Part shown: piece after piece, positions 1 to 10,701 of the stretch | How positions within the stretch are numbered: the first letter of the stretch is position 1 | How the letters are laid out: each line of letters opens with the position of its first letter | The notes under the pieces: generated by a model | Told to the model about the DNA's origin: nothing | Databases searched by the model: none | What the model saw: the letters and a program-made list of their open reading frames with translations, nothing else | Translations under genes and position numbers: made by a program | NCBI GenBank assembly: GCA_023375785.1 | Contig: SZWC01000041.1 | Span: forward strand, 578,260 to 642,259 | DNA from: Penium margaritaceum | Taxonomy: Eukaryota > Streptophyta > Zygnematophyceae > Desmidiales > Peniaceae | DNA length: 64,000 nt | Direction of reading: 5' to 3'

Positions 1-460
1 CGCTCACCATCCCGATGCCTCGTACCCCTGCCATGTGCGGGTCACTGTCCAGCGGCTTCGTCAGGAAGTCCGCGAGCATCTGCTTGGTCGAGATGTACTG
101 CAGATCCACCACTCCCTTGGCGACGAGGTCGCGCGTGTAGTGATAGCGGATGTCGATGTGCTTGGTCCGCCTGGAGAGGGTGTCCTTGAACGCGATGTCC
201 ATCGCGCTCTGGTTGTCGACGTGGATGACTGTGGCCTCCTTCTGTGGTGCGTGCATCTCAGCGAGCAAGCTACGTAGCCACTGCGTCTCCTTGCACACCT
301 CAGACAGCGCCATGTACTCAGCTTCTGCGGTTGAGATGGAGACACAGTCCTGCTTGCGGCTGGCCCACGACATAGCGCCGCCGTTCACAAGGCACAAAAA
401 GCCCAAGGTGGACTTCCTATCATCCACGTTGCCTCCAAAATCTGCGTCGGTGTAGCACTT
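1..460 (-). pseudogene. RNase H domain of copia A
   Basis: The minus-strand translation carries the copia RNase H signature: a TAEAEYMALSE-type motif, then VDNQSA, then RTKHIDIRYHYTRD and a TKPL motif near the end. This domain degrades the RNA strand during reverse transcription. It continues directly from the RT domain at higher coordinates and runs off the window edge. Identification is by motif. Confidence 0.88.
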
Positions 461-496
461 TAGGCGCAAAGGGTCTGTTCCTTGAAGGCCGCCGTA

Positions 497-1501
497 CTAC
501 AGCCCCATGTGTCGTGTCTTGTTGAGATAGCGCAAAATGCGCTTCACGGCCTGCCACTGGAGTGGCCCACCGTTGGCCACGTACCGACTGACTAGCCCCA
601 CAGCAAAGGAGATGTCCGGCCACGTCCCAACCATGGCATACCTGATGCTACCCACCGCAGACTGGTATGGCACATCCTGCATTTCGCGGCGCTCGGCTTC
701 CGTGCTGGGGGAGTGGGCGGAGGTGAGATTGCACTTCGTGGGGAGAGGAGTGCTGAGGGGTTTGGCGTCTTCCATGCCATAGCGCCGAAGCACCTCTGAG
801 ATGTACTTTGTCTGGTTGAGCTCGATGGTACTTGCTACTCGGTTGTGATGTATGGCGATGCCCAAGTAGTACTCGAGCTCGCCCATGTCCTTCATCTGAA
901 ACCGTCCATGCAGCTTCTCCTTGAGGCCCTCGAGGGCTTTCATGGAGGTGGAGGCCAGAATCAGGTCATCCACGTACAGCGCTACCAGCAACAGCCCCTG
1001 GTCATCCGCACGCACATACACACTGGGGTCGTTGTGGCAGTGCGAGAAGCCAAGGCCAGCCATGAAGCTGTCCATCTCCTTGTACCAGATCCTTGGGGCC
1101 TGTTTCAGCCCGTAGAGCGCCTTGATGAGGCGACACACCTGCCCGGGTTTTGCCTTGACACTCTCGGGCACCTCCATTAGTATCTCCTTGTCAAGCTTCC
1201 CGTAGAGGAAGACGGTCTTGACGTCCATCTGGTGGATTTCCATGTTGCGCGCCGCAGCCATAGCTAGCAAGGTGCGAATGGAGGGGAAGGACGCGACAAG
1301 AGAGTAGGTCTCGTCGTACTCAGACCCTGCTCTCTTCGAGAACCCCTTCGCAACGATCCTTGCCTTGTACTTGTCGATGCTGTTGTCTTGCTTGCGTTTG
1401 ACGCGTAAGACCCACTTCACGCCCACCACGTGTGCGTTTGATGGTCTGTCCACCAGCACCCATGTTCCGTTCTCCTCGATGGAGGCGAGCTCGCTCTCCA
1501 T
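497..1501 (-). pseudogene. Reverse transcriptase domain of copia A (RVT_2 type)
   Basis: The domain shows VDRPSNAHVVGVKWVLRVK, then YKARIVAKGF, MDVKTVFLYGKLDKEI, ALYGLKQAPRIWYKEMD, the catalytic LYVDDLIL box, and the PYQSAVGS and HWQAVKR-type motifs that end the domain. This is the standard order of a copia RVT_2 domain. The same motifs recur more decayed in elements D, F, G and H, so this copy is the best reference in the window. Confidence 0.95.
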
Positions 1502-1693
1502 CGCCTCCTTCCATTTAGCGGCGTCCGGCCGCGAGAGAGCCTTGGCGATGGTAGCCGGCTCTCCCTGCGCAAGGCACGACCAGCTCAGGCTAGTCCACTC
1601 GGCCTTCCCTCCGTCGTAGTGCTTCGCAGGCTTTGCTTGGCGCTCACTGCGCCGCAGTGGTGCTGGTGCTAGCTGCTTGTCCTGCTGCTGCTG

Positions 1694-2644
1694 CTATGCT
1701 TCCCCAGGAGGGGTCGCTGGAAGGGAAGAGCCACTGGCCTCCGAGGAGGCCTCGGATGTCTCCGACGCGGTGTCGGATGTCAACTCTGCTTCAGCCTGAG
1801 CGGACGCTCTCCCTGAATTGGCAGCCTTGCTGGCTATGGCCACTGGCGTCCCACTCCAGTTAGGCGGGGGTATGTCACCCGCCTCCTGCAGCACGATACA
1901 CTCTCCCTGTTTTGGAGAGTTCTCTGGATCCAGCAGTTCTCCCTTGCCGTGTGACTCTTCCTGAAAGGTCACATCTCTGGAGGTGATGTCTCTCCCTGCT
2001 GCCTGGTCCCACAGCCTGTACGCCTTGTGCGCGGCCTCGTAGCCGATCATCACGCACTTGCACGCACGTGCATCCAACTTACCCGCTTCTTGCCCGTCCT
2101 GGATTTTGGCCCAAGCCGTGCAGCCGAAAGCCTTTAGGTGAGAGGCATCCGGCTTCTTTCCCGACCACGCCTCCTGCGGGGTCATGTGTTCTGCACTTTG
2201 CTCCTTTTCTGTCCCCTTTCTGCGTAGTGCTGCAACAGGCATGAGGTTGATGAGGTAGCATGCAGTGCGCGCTGCTTCCGCCCAGAAGCGAGGAGGGAGC
2301 TTTGAGTCGAACAGCATGGTTCGCGTCATGGCCAGAATGGTCTGGTTCATGCGCTCGGCCACGCCGTTGCTCTGCGGTTTGTAGGGGGTAGTAGGTTGGT
2401 GGACAATGCCGTGTACCCGAAGCCACGGCTTGCACCCCTCGTACTCTCCGCCGTTGTCGATCCGCAGGGCCTTGACCTTCTGTCCGGTTTGTCGCTCCAC
2501 CATGGCGACAAACTCTTGCAAGCGCTCCAGCACCTCTTCCTTTGTTTTGAGGAAGTACACCCACACCTTCCGAGAGTAATCATCGATGAAGGTGAGGAGG
2601 TACTTGGAGCCGCCGTTGGACGTGGTGCGCATGGGGCCACACAC
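1694..2644 (-). pseudogene. Integrase core and C-terminal region of copia A
   Basis: DDE integrase motifs are seen in order: TFIDDYSRKVWVYFL, LRIDNGGEYEG, and GVAERMNQ around the catalytic Glu. They are followed by the TPQEAWSGKKPDASHLKAFGC segment and the copia-type C-terminal region (KLDARACKCVMIGYEAAHKAYRLWD). A Ser/Ala/Glu-rich linker leads to the RT domain. The integrase inserts the cDNA and normally makes a 5-bp target duplication, which is what the complete copias in this window show. Confidence 0.93.
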
Positions 2645-2710
2645 GTCGTTGTGGACAAGGTCGAGTATGCCCTCTGTTCTGCGACCGTTTTTGGAGAAGC
2701 GTTCCCGCTT

Positions 2711-3214
2711 TTACTTCCCTTGTAGGCAAGCCTCACACCCAGCGTTGCATCCACCCTTCAGCTCACACCCCTCCAGCCCGCGTACAAGCTTCTGCTCCTG
2801 CATGACCTGCAGGGTGCTGTCGGCCATGTGCCCAAGGCCTCTGTGCCACAGCTTCGCAATTGCTGCTCCCGCGTCTTTAGCCGCCACAGCAGGCGGCATG
2901 GATGGTGTTTTGGCATTCGGCGATGGTGCAGCTTCCGCTACTGCCTCTGCCGCCCCAGCGTGCCCTTCCGTGCTCTTCGTCTGCAGAACGTAGAGCCCAT
3001 CCGTTCGTGGCACCTTGGCGACAAGGTCTGACGCAGCGTAGGTAATCGTCACGCCCTCGTTCTTGAGGATGACGGCTTCCTTCTGTGTGAACACCACCGT
3101 CATCGCGTGATCCGTAATCCGCGAGACGGAGAGGAGGTTCGCGGCGAAAGTTGGCATGTAGACAACGTTCTGCAGCCACAACTCCTTGTCGGCTCCGTTG
3201 AGCCGTGTGTGCAC
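2711..3214 (-). pseudogene. Protease C-terminal part and GAG-pre-integrase domain of copia A
   Basis: The segment begins with a KELWLQNVVYMPTFAANLLSV motif, typical of the region after the copia protease active site. It ends with AKLWHRGLGHMADSTLQ and a C-x2-C pair, the HHCC-type zinc-binding N-terminal domain of the integrase (GAG-pre-integrase). The same pair of motifs is found in F, G, H and E. Confidence 0.9.
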
Positions 3215-3223
3215 GACCTTCTC

Positions 3224-4274
3224 TCACTCACCAGCCGCGTACTTTATGCCGCCGTTGGCGCACCGGAACTTGGCCGTGGACGGTGTGAGGGACGAGAAGC
3301 CACATGCCTCGCGAGAGGTTTGGTAGTCCGTGCCACTGTCGAGCCCGAAGGCTCCTGGCCGCAGCAGTGCAGAGCCTTTGGGAGGGGCCTTGCTCTCGGC
3401 CATCATGCTCGTGGACGTCGAGTCCACCTTCTTACTCACGTTGCTGCTCCCACCACCACCTCCTTCCTTCTTTGGTACGCGACACTCCCGTGCCCAATGC
3501 CCCGCCTTGCCACAGTTATGGCACTTGCCCTTCTTCTTGCCGCTCTTCCCGCCGCCACTGCTTCTGCTGTTACCATGAGAGGAGGTGCCTCCCAAGCAAC
3601 TCGTGTATGCGGCGTTATTGATGACGCCGTTGTTGCGCCGCATGGCCTCGTTCCGGACAAACTCGGAGACACGAGGGTACGTGAAATCCGACTCCTCCCA
3701 ACCACCCAAGGTGGTAATCATGGGACCCCAGCTTGGCGGCAAGGCCATGAGGAGAATCATGGCCTGCATCTGTTGGTCGAGCTGCTAGGACATGGCGCGG
3801 GCTTCTTGAAGCAGTCCTTCAAACTGCTGGAGGAAGTCTGAGATGGATTCCCCCTCGCCCACCCGCATCCTGATGAGGCGCTGCATGATGAAAAAGTCGA
3901 TAGGCAAAGGACGTTGACCGGTACACATTCGTCAGCTTGGTGTAAGCCTCAGCTGCCGACGTGCACCCCTCGATGTGGGAGATTAGGGAGGGGCTTATGG
4001 ACGTGACAAGGAGTGCGAGAGCGATGTCATTCCGCTCTTGCCACTCTGCGTATTCCGCGCTTGCCTCGTCCTCCGGTGCTACCTCCGTCCCCTTCAGCAT
4101 GTTGAGATACCCGCGCACGCGCATCACCACCTCAAACTGCCATTTCCACGTACCAAAAGCTTTGCCATCGAAGCGTGCGATGGCGTTGGCCACACCCAAC
4201 TCGGCGGGCCGTGAGGTGACTGGAACGATCTCTTGATCCCCCGGCATGATTCCGGTGTGGTCAAGGATGCTCAC
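3224..4274 (-). pseudogene. Gag and protease active-site region of copia A
   Basis: Gag begins at an ATG at 4274 (MSILDHTGIMPGDQ). It has the UBN2-type capsid region (FDGKAFGTWKWQFEVVMRVRGYL; ALLVTSISPSLISHIEGCTSAAEAY), then a Gly/Ser/Lys-rich stretch and one zinc knuckle (CHNCGKAGHWARECRVPKKE). The protease follows with FGLDSGTDYQTS. The start is chosen because it is the first ATG after the leader and the same N-terminal region recurs in H. It is broken, with few breaks. Confidence 0.92.
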
Positions 4275-4690
4275 TTAGTCTCTGCTGTTCTGCTTCGTTA
4301 AGGCCGATGTAGGCTGATGAGGTTGATGAGGCTGATGAGTGCTACAGTTTTTGAAAGGTGCAGTCCGTTGCATTCCCCTCCAGCCGATGGTCTCCTAGCT
4401 ATTGTGGAGGAAGTGCTCCCACTGACACAGGGTCGTACCCACAAGGGCAGAGCGTAACCTGCTTAGGACTCGAGGGTCATACCAACAATGGCAGAGCGTA
4501 TCCTCGTTCCTAGTCCGTGGAGAGCAAAAGTGGACCACGGGTCCAACCCGCATCCGGTCTCTCACAATGCGTATCTTGGTTCAAAGTGGACCGACGATGA
4601 AGCAGATGGAGCAGTGGTGTCTTGTCTGCTGCGGAGGTACTTGTCACGTGAACTGAGCAGTGGTACAAAGAACCAAGTTTCCCGATCAGT

Positions 4691-4707
4691 GTGGGTCCAT
4701 AACCCTT
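4691..4707 (-). other. Primer binding site of copia A, half-tRNA-Met type
   Basis: On the minus strand, AAGGGTTATGGACCCAC lies directly after a TGACA LTR-type end. It complements the anticodon arm of eukaryotic initiator tRNA-Met (the tRNA reads GTGGGCCCATAACCC) with one difference. The same site follows the 5' LTRs of D, F, G and H. About 415 bases of leader separate it from the gag ATG. Confidence 0.7.
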
Positions 4708-4857
4708 TGTCACTCCGCACTTGGACCGTAGATAATTTGCCACCTGATCTTTCCAATGGTGAATTCGGATTGACGATCTGAGCAGGCATCTTGAAGTTTC
4801 CTGGAACTTTGTCCTGTGGACCTGAAACTAAGCCGGACGGCTCCTTTCCCAACTATC
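4708..4857 (-). repeat. Possible short LTR upstream of copia A
   Basis: On the minus strand a purine run (AAAAGTGGGAGA, near 4858-4870) is followed by about 150 bp ending in GTGACA right at the A primer site. This could be a short LTR shared by the RNase H-bearing sequence at 4874-5317 and by A. It could also be a chance junction, because the inverted repeat described next starts inside it at 4719. No second copy for A is visible, since its 3' end is outside the window. Confidence 0.35.
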
Positions 4858-5945
4858 TCCCACTTTTCCGCAGTCAGAGTGGGCTGAGTCCACATGCCTC
4901 CATGCAGAGCTGCTTCTTCTCACGGGTCACCGGCTTGGTACGGAAATCAGCGACCTGCCTGCTAGTTGGAGTAAACTTCAACTTGATAGCACCCTCCTTT
5001 ACCACGTGCCTGATGAAGTGATATGTGATGTCAATGTGCTTGGTGCGTGCATGGTGCTCAGGATTCTTGGAGAGTGCGATTGCGCTCTGGTTGTCGACGC
5101 GTACAGGAACTGGAACTGCTACACTCCCACTCATCTCCACCATGAGACGCTGTAGCCAAACTCCTTCCTTGGCTCCAAAGCTGAGAGAGACGTACTCGGC
5201 TTCTGTGCTCGAGGTGGCCACAACCACCTGTCGCTTGCTAGACCAGCTGATGGCACCTCCATTCATGAGAAACACGGGTCCAGAGATGGACTTGCGGGTC
5301 TGAGGATTTGAAGCCATGACTACCTCGTAGCGGCTGGCATCAAGTCATGGCTTCAAATCCTGAGACCCGCAAGTCCATCTCTGGACACGTGTTTCTCATG
5401 AATGGAGGTGCCATTAGCTGTTCTAGCAAGTGACAGGTGGTTGTGGTCACCTCGAGCACAAAAGCTGAGTACGTCTCTCTCAGCTTTGGAGCCAAGGAAG
5501 GAGTTTGGCTCCAGCGTCCCATGGCGGAGATGAGTGGGAGTGTAGCAGTTCCAGTTCCTGTGCGCGTCGACAACCAGAGCGCAATCGTATTCGCCAAGAA
5601 TCCTTAGCACCATGCACGCACCAAGCACATTGACATCGCATATCACTTCATCAGGCACGTGGTGCAAGAGGGTGCTATCAAGTTGGAGTTTACTCCAACT
5701 AGCAGGCAGGTCGCTGATTTTTGTACCAAGCCAGTGACCCGTGAGAAGCAGCAATTCTGCATGGAGACATGTGGACTCAGCCCACTGTGACTGCGGCAAA
5801 GTGGGAGATAGTTGGGAAAGGAGCCGGCTGGCTCAGTTTCAGGTCCACAGGAGCAAGTTCCAGGAAACGTCTGGATGCCTGCTCTGATCGTCAATCCGTC
5901 TTAACCATTGGGAAGATCAGCTAGCAAATTATCTATGGTCCAAGT
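4719..5945. repeat. 602-bp inverted repeat containing copia RNase H
   Basis: The arms at 4719-5320 and 5344-5945 are reverse complements of equal length (602 bp), roughly 92% identical by eye, around a 23-bp spacer. Each arm holds the end of a copia pol: RNase H with STEAEYVSLSFGAKEGVW, VRVDNQSAIALSKNPEHHARTKHIDI and QVADFRTKPV, followed by a purine-rich run and about 100 bp of downstream DNA. This RNase H differs from that of A, so it comes from another copia lineage (B). The left arm reads on the minus strand, the right arm on the plus. Confidence 0.9.
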
Positions 5946-6020
5946 TTCAGGCCGATCTAACGGTCGGATTGGGAGATGAATTTTCAAAGTTTCAGGGGTG
6001 ATGGACTGCCGATGTCTGGG

Positions 6021-6535
6021 TGGCCATGGGTGATGGCTCCATGCCTTACCCTGAGAAAAGAAAAAGGCAAGAGGTCCAGGGTCAAGACCTGATGGGATAA
6101 ATATCCAAAAAGGTCATTGGTCTTAGGATTGCCTTGTCAGAGTGTGCAAACTAGGATAAAGGTACCTCTCCTTACTTTTTAGGTGAGGTGAGATCCTTGT
6201 GTACTAGCCATGGACACATGGCGATTCTCCATAGGTTTGTGGGTGATGTGACCACTAGGAGTGTGCCATGAGGGTATTCTCTAGCTCTCTAGGTCGTGTG
6301 TGACTGGTCAGCCTGATTGTTAGGCTGATTTCTTCCCTTGTGTGAGATTGTGGACTCTAGTGTGTGAGCCTTAGCCTCCATGCTTAAGTGGTGTGGCTTG
6401 TGAGAGGGCTGACTTGCCCAAACTCTAGCTCTATATGTACTCCATCATTTTGAGTGATTCAACAACCATTCTTCAGCACAAGTGATGCCCTTTCAGTCCC
6501 ACATACTCGCTGCTCCAAGGCTCCCTCTCTCCTCC
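6021..6535 (+). repeat. LTR-like repeat, copy C1
   Basis: This 515-bp segment recurs at 10702-11215 in direct orientation, about 90% identical by eye. It begins TGGCCATGGG, contains a TATATG-type box (near 6430) and ends a little after ATTCAACAACCATTCTTCAGCACA-like sequence. TG start, promoter-like box and paired direct copies suggest an LTR. I see no target duplication, so the boundaries are approximate. Confidence 0.6.
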
Positions 6536-6749
6536 AGATCCAATACCAACTTCATGTTCTCGATGATCTGTACCCGCCTCGTTTTGGAAGAGAGGGTCAT
6601 GAAGGAGGTAGTGAGGGACGACGAGCATTCATTGCCTCCATAGGCAAAAGGCATCACCATAGCAAAGGTGGTGGCAGAAAAGACGTCGTAGAAGGGTTTA
6701 GCATATACCAATTCATCTACAACTATAGCAATGATTTGTGAGAAGTGAA

Positions 6750-7911
6750 AAAAGAATGATAGACATGTCTATAGGTTGCTTGTCAATACCATTTCCAACC
6801 TGCATCTTCAATACATAAGTGACAAGGCTACAGTAAAGGAGGATTGGGATACATTGTACAATAAGAATGAGAGTAAAGATCCTACATTCCTCATGATTTT
6901 GGAGGACAAGATGATGGCATTCAAGAAGCAGGGTGGTGAAGAGATGGAGATGTACTTGAACGGGAGAAAGGAGCTCGCAAAGTAGCTGAAAGCGGCTGGC
7001 AACCATGTGAAAGAGATGAGCTTCATCCTCACCCTGCTGAGGGGACTCATAATAAGCTACGATACATACGATGTGCTAGCCAAGTCTCAACGTCGATTTC
7101 ATCTGGTGCATGTAGAATTGCATTGCAAAGCAGCAAGCATAGTGGTGGAATCAACAATATAGCAGCTTTTATCGCCATGGGCTTACGTAACTAGCAGTAG
7201 CAGCAGTCTAGGCAGCAAAGAGGCAAAAAGAAAGGAAAGTACCACTACTACCAAAGAGGAGAGTACTACAAGCAAGAGTGTTTCAAGTTCAAGAGAGACC
7301 AGAAGGATCAGCAGCAACAGTCATTATAGCAGCAGCAAAACTAGCAGCCTCTACAGCAGCAGCAATAGTCTCAACAATGTCAGCAGCAGTAGTAACAGAC
7401 CAGCGTGCCCAATTTTGGCAATATGAACGTGGCCAAGGAGGTCTGGAACCGCCTCTTAATGGCAAAGTCAAGAATGTCACAGGTGGAAAAGGCGGACATA
7501 GCATGGTACAAGGACTCATGGTGCACCAAGAGTCTGACGCACCACAAGGAGACGTTCTTGCAGTTACTATGAATTCCTCCTCACCTTATTGCTTCTAGTG
7601 ACGATGGTGTGGTGTATGTCTAGGGGATTGGGATTGTAGAGATGTGATTACAAATACCGCATTCCATTGAAGTAGGAGTGTTCTATGGTGTGTAGTACGT
7701 ACCTGATGCTACATTCAACCTTCTCTCAGTCTCATCCCTCACCACCACAAGAGTACACATCATCTTTGATGATGAATATGGTTACATTCACGACAAGGAA
7801 ACAAGAGAGAAGTTGGCCAGGTCGGTGAAGAAAGGTGACATGTACCGCTTGCTGGGGGCAACCAAGATCTCGGATGAGCCTCTGCTCATGCGGGATTTAC
7901 AAGACTAGTGC
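6750..7911 (+). pseudogene. Copia gag-protease fragment (element C)
   Basis: Plus-strand fragments match the UBN2-type gag (KEDWDTLYNKNESKDPTFLM; GGEEMEMYLNGRKELAK, then LLRGLIISYDTYDVL). Further on comes a Gln-rich stretch (7200-7400), and finally YVPDATFNLLSVSSLTTTR with IFDDEYGYIHDKETREKLA, the segment between protease and integrase in copia. The lineage differs from A and H. It is heavily decayed, with many breaks, and it stops where the minus-strand sequence of D begins. Confidence 0.7.
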
Positions 7912-7944
7912 AAGCAATAGATGGAGAGATTTTGCATGGGATTT

Positions 7945-8760
7945 TACATGAAGCTCCCAAATGCAGACTGGTATGGGATATTCTCCATCTCATACCATTC
8001 TACTTCCATGCTAGGACTCATCGAGGAGAAGAGCTTGGTGTCTGTTCTCATGAGTATGCTGGTGGGCTTATAGTCCTCCATATTGTAACGCTTGAGGACC
8101 TCCATGATGAACTTGGTCTGGTTCACCTCAATGGTTCTTGTTACTCAACTACGGTGGCCGGATTTCCCAACGTAGAACTCAAGTGGATCCATGTCCTTGA
8201 TCTTGAACCTGTTGCTAAGATATGTCTTGAGTTTGTTCAATAGCCAGACATAGGACGAGTAGATGATTAAGTCACCCACGGACAGTGCAACGAGCACGAA
8301 GCCTTGCTCATCCTCCCACACATAGACACTAGGACCATTCTGGCAGTGCGTGAAGGCAAGGCCAGCCATGAAGTCGTCCATCTCCTTGTACCACATCCTT
8401 GGGGCCTGTTTCAGCCTATAGAGTGCTTTGACTGGTTTGCAAACCTTGTCCTCTAGAGCTCTCACTCCCTTGGGCACTTCCATCAGCACTTCTTTGTCTA
8501 GCTTCCCGTAGAGGAGAGCTGTCTTTACGTCCATCTCGTGGACCTCTAGGTCTTTTGCAGCAATGATACCCAACATGCATTCGATGGATGCAAATGCGAT
8601 GAAGGCACAAAGATCTCATTGTACTTTGAGCCTGCATGCTGGGTAAACCCCCTCGTCACAACTCTTATGTTGTACTTGTCAATAGTACTATCCTGCTCTA
8701 ACGTTTTCCGAAGTGCCCACTTGGACCCCACAACGTGCGGGTTTGAGGACGTGTACACCC
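7945..8760 (-). pseudogene. Reverse transcriptase fragment of copia D
   Basis: On the minus strand: SKWALRKTLEQDSTIDKYN, VHEMDVKTALLYGKLDKEVLMEVPKGV, ALYRLKQAPRMWYKEMDDFMAGL, a degenerate catalytic box region, and MNQTKFIMEVLKRYNMEDYKP near the end. The order is that of copia RVT_2 and it is clearly related to A, G and H. The RNase H end is not present next to it. Confidence 0.88.
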
Positions 8761-9109
8761 GAAGCCATGTTTTGTTCTATTCAATGGATGCGAGTTCGAT
8801 ATCCACTACCTGCTTCCACTTGGCCGCATGTGGCATGTTCATAGCCTCCGCTACGGTCATAGGCTCTCCCTGAGTCGTGCGTGACCAGCTGAGACCGGTC
8901 CATTCTGCACTCTAAGCACCATACTCAGGCGAAGGTTGCTTCTGCCGTGTACTGCACCGGAGTGCTGCTGGTGGTTGTTCAAGGCTCAGTTGCTTCTATT
9001 GCTGCTGTACTGCCAGTGATCCATTATTTGAGGAAGAGCCAGCGGCCTTAGTGTTTGACTAAGGCTTCGAACGAGTGAGACTCGGTGTTATAGTCTGACG
9101 CTGTGTCAG

Positions 9110-9700
9110 CCTACACAGCCACCCTCCCTACAACTCCATCCTTAACTGATACCATCTGCCAGTTCTGTGGTGTCTGCTCGCATGACGTGAGCAACACAAC
9201 CCACTCTCCTTGTTTAGGAGAATGGACACGGTCCAGTAATTCTCCCTTGCCGAGCGTCCTTTCATCAAACTCGAAATCTCCACTCCTTATGAGATTTCCA
9301 GCTGATTGAGCCCACAGCCTGAACACGTTGTGTGTAGTGTCATATCGGGCCATTACACACTCACGGGCACGTGCATCCAGCTTGCGACTTCCTTCTTTTG
9401 CTTGGACCTTTGCCCAAGTAGTACAGCCAAAGACCCTAAACTGTGAGGCATCTCGCTTCTTCCAAGACTAAGCCTCTTGTGGCGTGCTAGCCTGCTTCTC
9501 TTGCTGCATCTTACCACACGTTCCAAGCGCGTCTCCTCGAGTGAGATTTGCAAGGTAGCAAGCAGTTCTTATAGCTTCAGCCAAGAAGCGATGTGGGAGT
9601 TTTGCGTCAAAGAGCATAATTTGTGTCATGCTAAGGGTACTCTCATTCATCCTCTCGGAAACGCCATTCCTCTTGGGAATGTAAGGTGTAGTAAGTTGCT
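9110..9700 (-). pseudogene. Integrase fragment of copia D
   Basis: The minus strand gives MNESTLSMTQIMLFDAKLPHRFLAEAIRTACYLANL, corresponding to the region after the catalytic Glu, then RARECVMARYDTTHNVFRLWAQSAGNLIRS and a linker rich in acidic residues. This matches the integrase C-terminal half of A and G. Decayed. Confidence 0.85.
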
Positions 9701-9736
9701 ATGGTAATGAAATGTGGAGCAATATCAGGCTTGGAA

Positions 9737-10690
9737 CGACAGTGTTCAGTGACACCTCTCCTACATCAACGATACATCGATGACGGCCTCATTCTTTGGA
9801 CAGGTGACCAAAAATTCCTCCTCTTTCTCACCATGTTCAACTCCATCGACAACAACATCAAGTTGAAGTGCGACATCTCCAACACCACCATCGAATCCTC
9901 AACATCACCCTGTTCAAAGGAGAAAGGTTTGAGACCTCTGGGATTTTGGATGTCATGACATTAAAAAAACCCAAGAACAAGTATCTCTACCTTCCCTTTC
10001 GGAGCTACCATCCAAGGAGTTGTTTGAGGGCATTCATTCTCTCTATGCTTCGACGGCATTTAGTACGCACATCGTCAACAACAAAGTTCTTAGAACTCAA
10101 GAAAACGTTTTGGGCTCAACTACAAGCTAGAGGCTCCCCTCAAAGATTTCTCGTCAACGTTTTCTCTCAGGTTCGGCATAGCCAACGCAAGGCTCAAATT
10201 TCTGAGCTACTTTGTGAAGGATAATCCTCTCCAAAGGCGTCAACAGAACAAAAGAGGCCTCTTGTCCTAAAGGCTCTCTTAAATCCAAAATTAGAAAGCC
10301 TATGACTTGGACGCCATCTCCAACATTTTGCAAAACACCTCAAAGGATACAACGCCACCGTGTTCTCACGCCGTGCCATTTTGGCATGGAGACTCCCTCG
10401 AATATTAGGCACCTACCTTACGTCCTCTAGGTTACAAGATGACCAACGGACTACGATTGAGAATGCATAGAACCTAAAATCTGCCACTGACTCCTTTCGG
10501 CGTAGTCATTCGTGTCACTTTGGACCATTGCCTGATATTTAGTGGTTGTGTATGTATAGAATGTGTATGGCACTGATAAAGGACTTTTTTGGTCGAAGCC
10601 GGCACGCCTTTACCGTAATTCTCTCAGACTTCCACTGGTCAATTTTTATCCCTCTGATTGCTTTGTCCTCGCTGCTCTCAGATGCCTTCT
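9737..10690 (+). mobile_element. Penelope-like element, reverse transcriptase fragment
   Basis: Plus-strand reading gives HQRYIDDGLILWTGDQKFLL (RT box with IDD), FNSIDNNIKLKCDIS, LFKGERFETSGILDV, then KKPKNKYLYLPFRSYHPRSC and FWAQLQARGSPQRFLVNVF. This string (LDV..KPTNxYLYLPYxSxHPRS..RARGYPxxFL) is characteristic of Penelope-like RTs, not of LINE or LTR RTs. Further on, RRAILAWRLPRILGTYLTSSRL matches their thumb region, and a CTGATAAAGGAC..TTTTGGTCGAAGC tail at 10573-10600 looks like the usual 3' end. The two parts are in different frames, so it is broken; I saw no GIY-YIG motif. Confidence 0.72.
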
Positions 10691-10701
10691 CCCGAATTAG
10701 G

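Larger units (their letters stand above)
1..4707 (-). mobile_element. Copia element A (Ty1/copia), internal region
   Basis: Read on the minus strand, the order is primer site, leader, gag with CCHC knuckle, protease, GAG-pre-integrase, integrase, reverse transcriptase, RNase H, which is the Pseudoviridae (Ty1/copia) order. The 3' end runs out of the window at base 1. It is the best-preserved copia coding region here, with long open stretches for RT (about 330 residues) and integrase (about 315 residues), but it is broken, with roughly half a dozen visible breaks. It is GC-richer than the other copias in the window. Confidence 0.93.

Noticed and set aside
4488-4781. Plus-strand open stretch over the leader of copia A
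   Set aside because: It overlaps the primer site and leader on the opposite strand and has no homologue among the other leaders.
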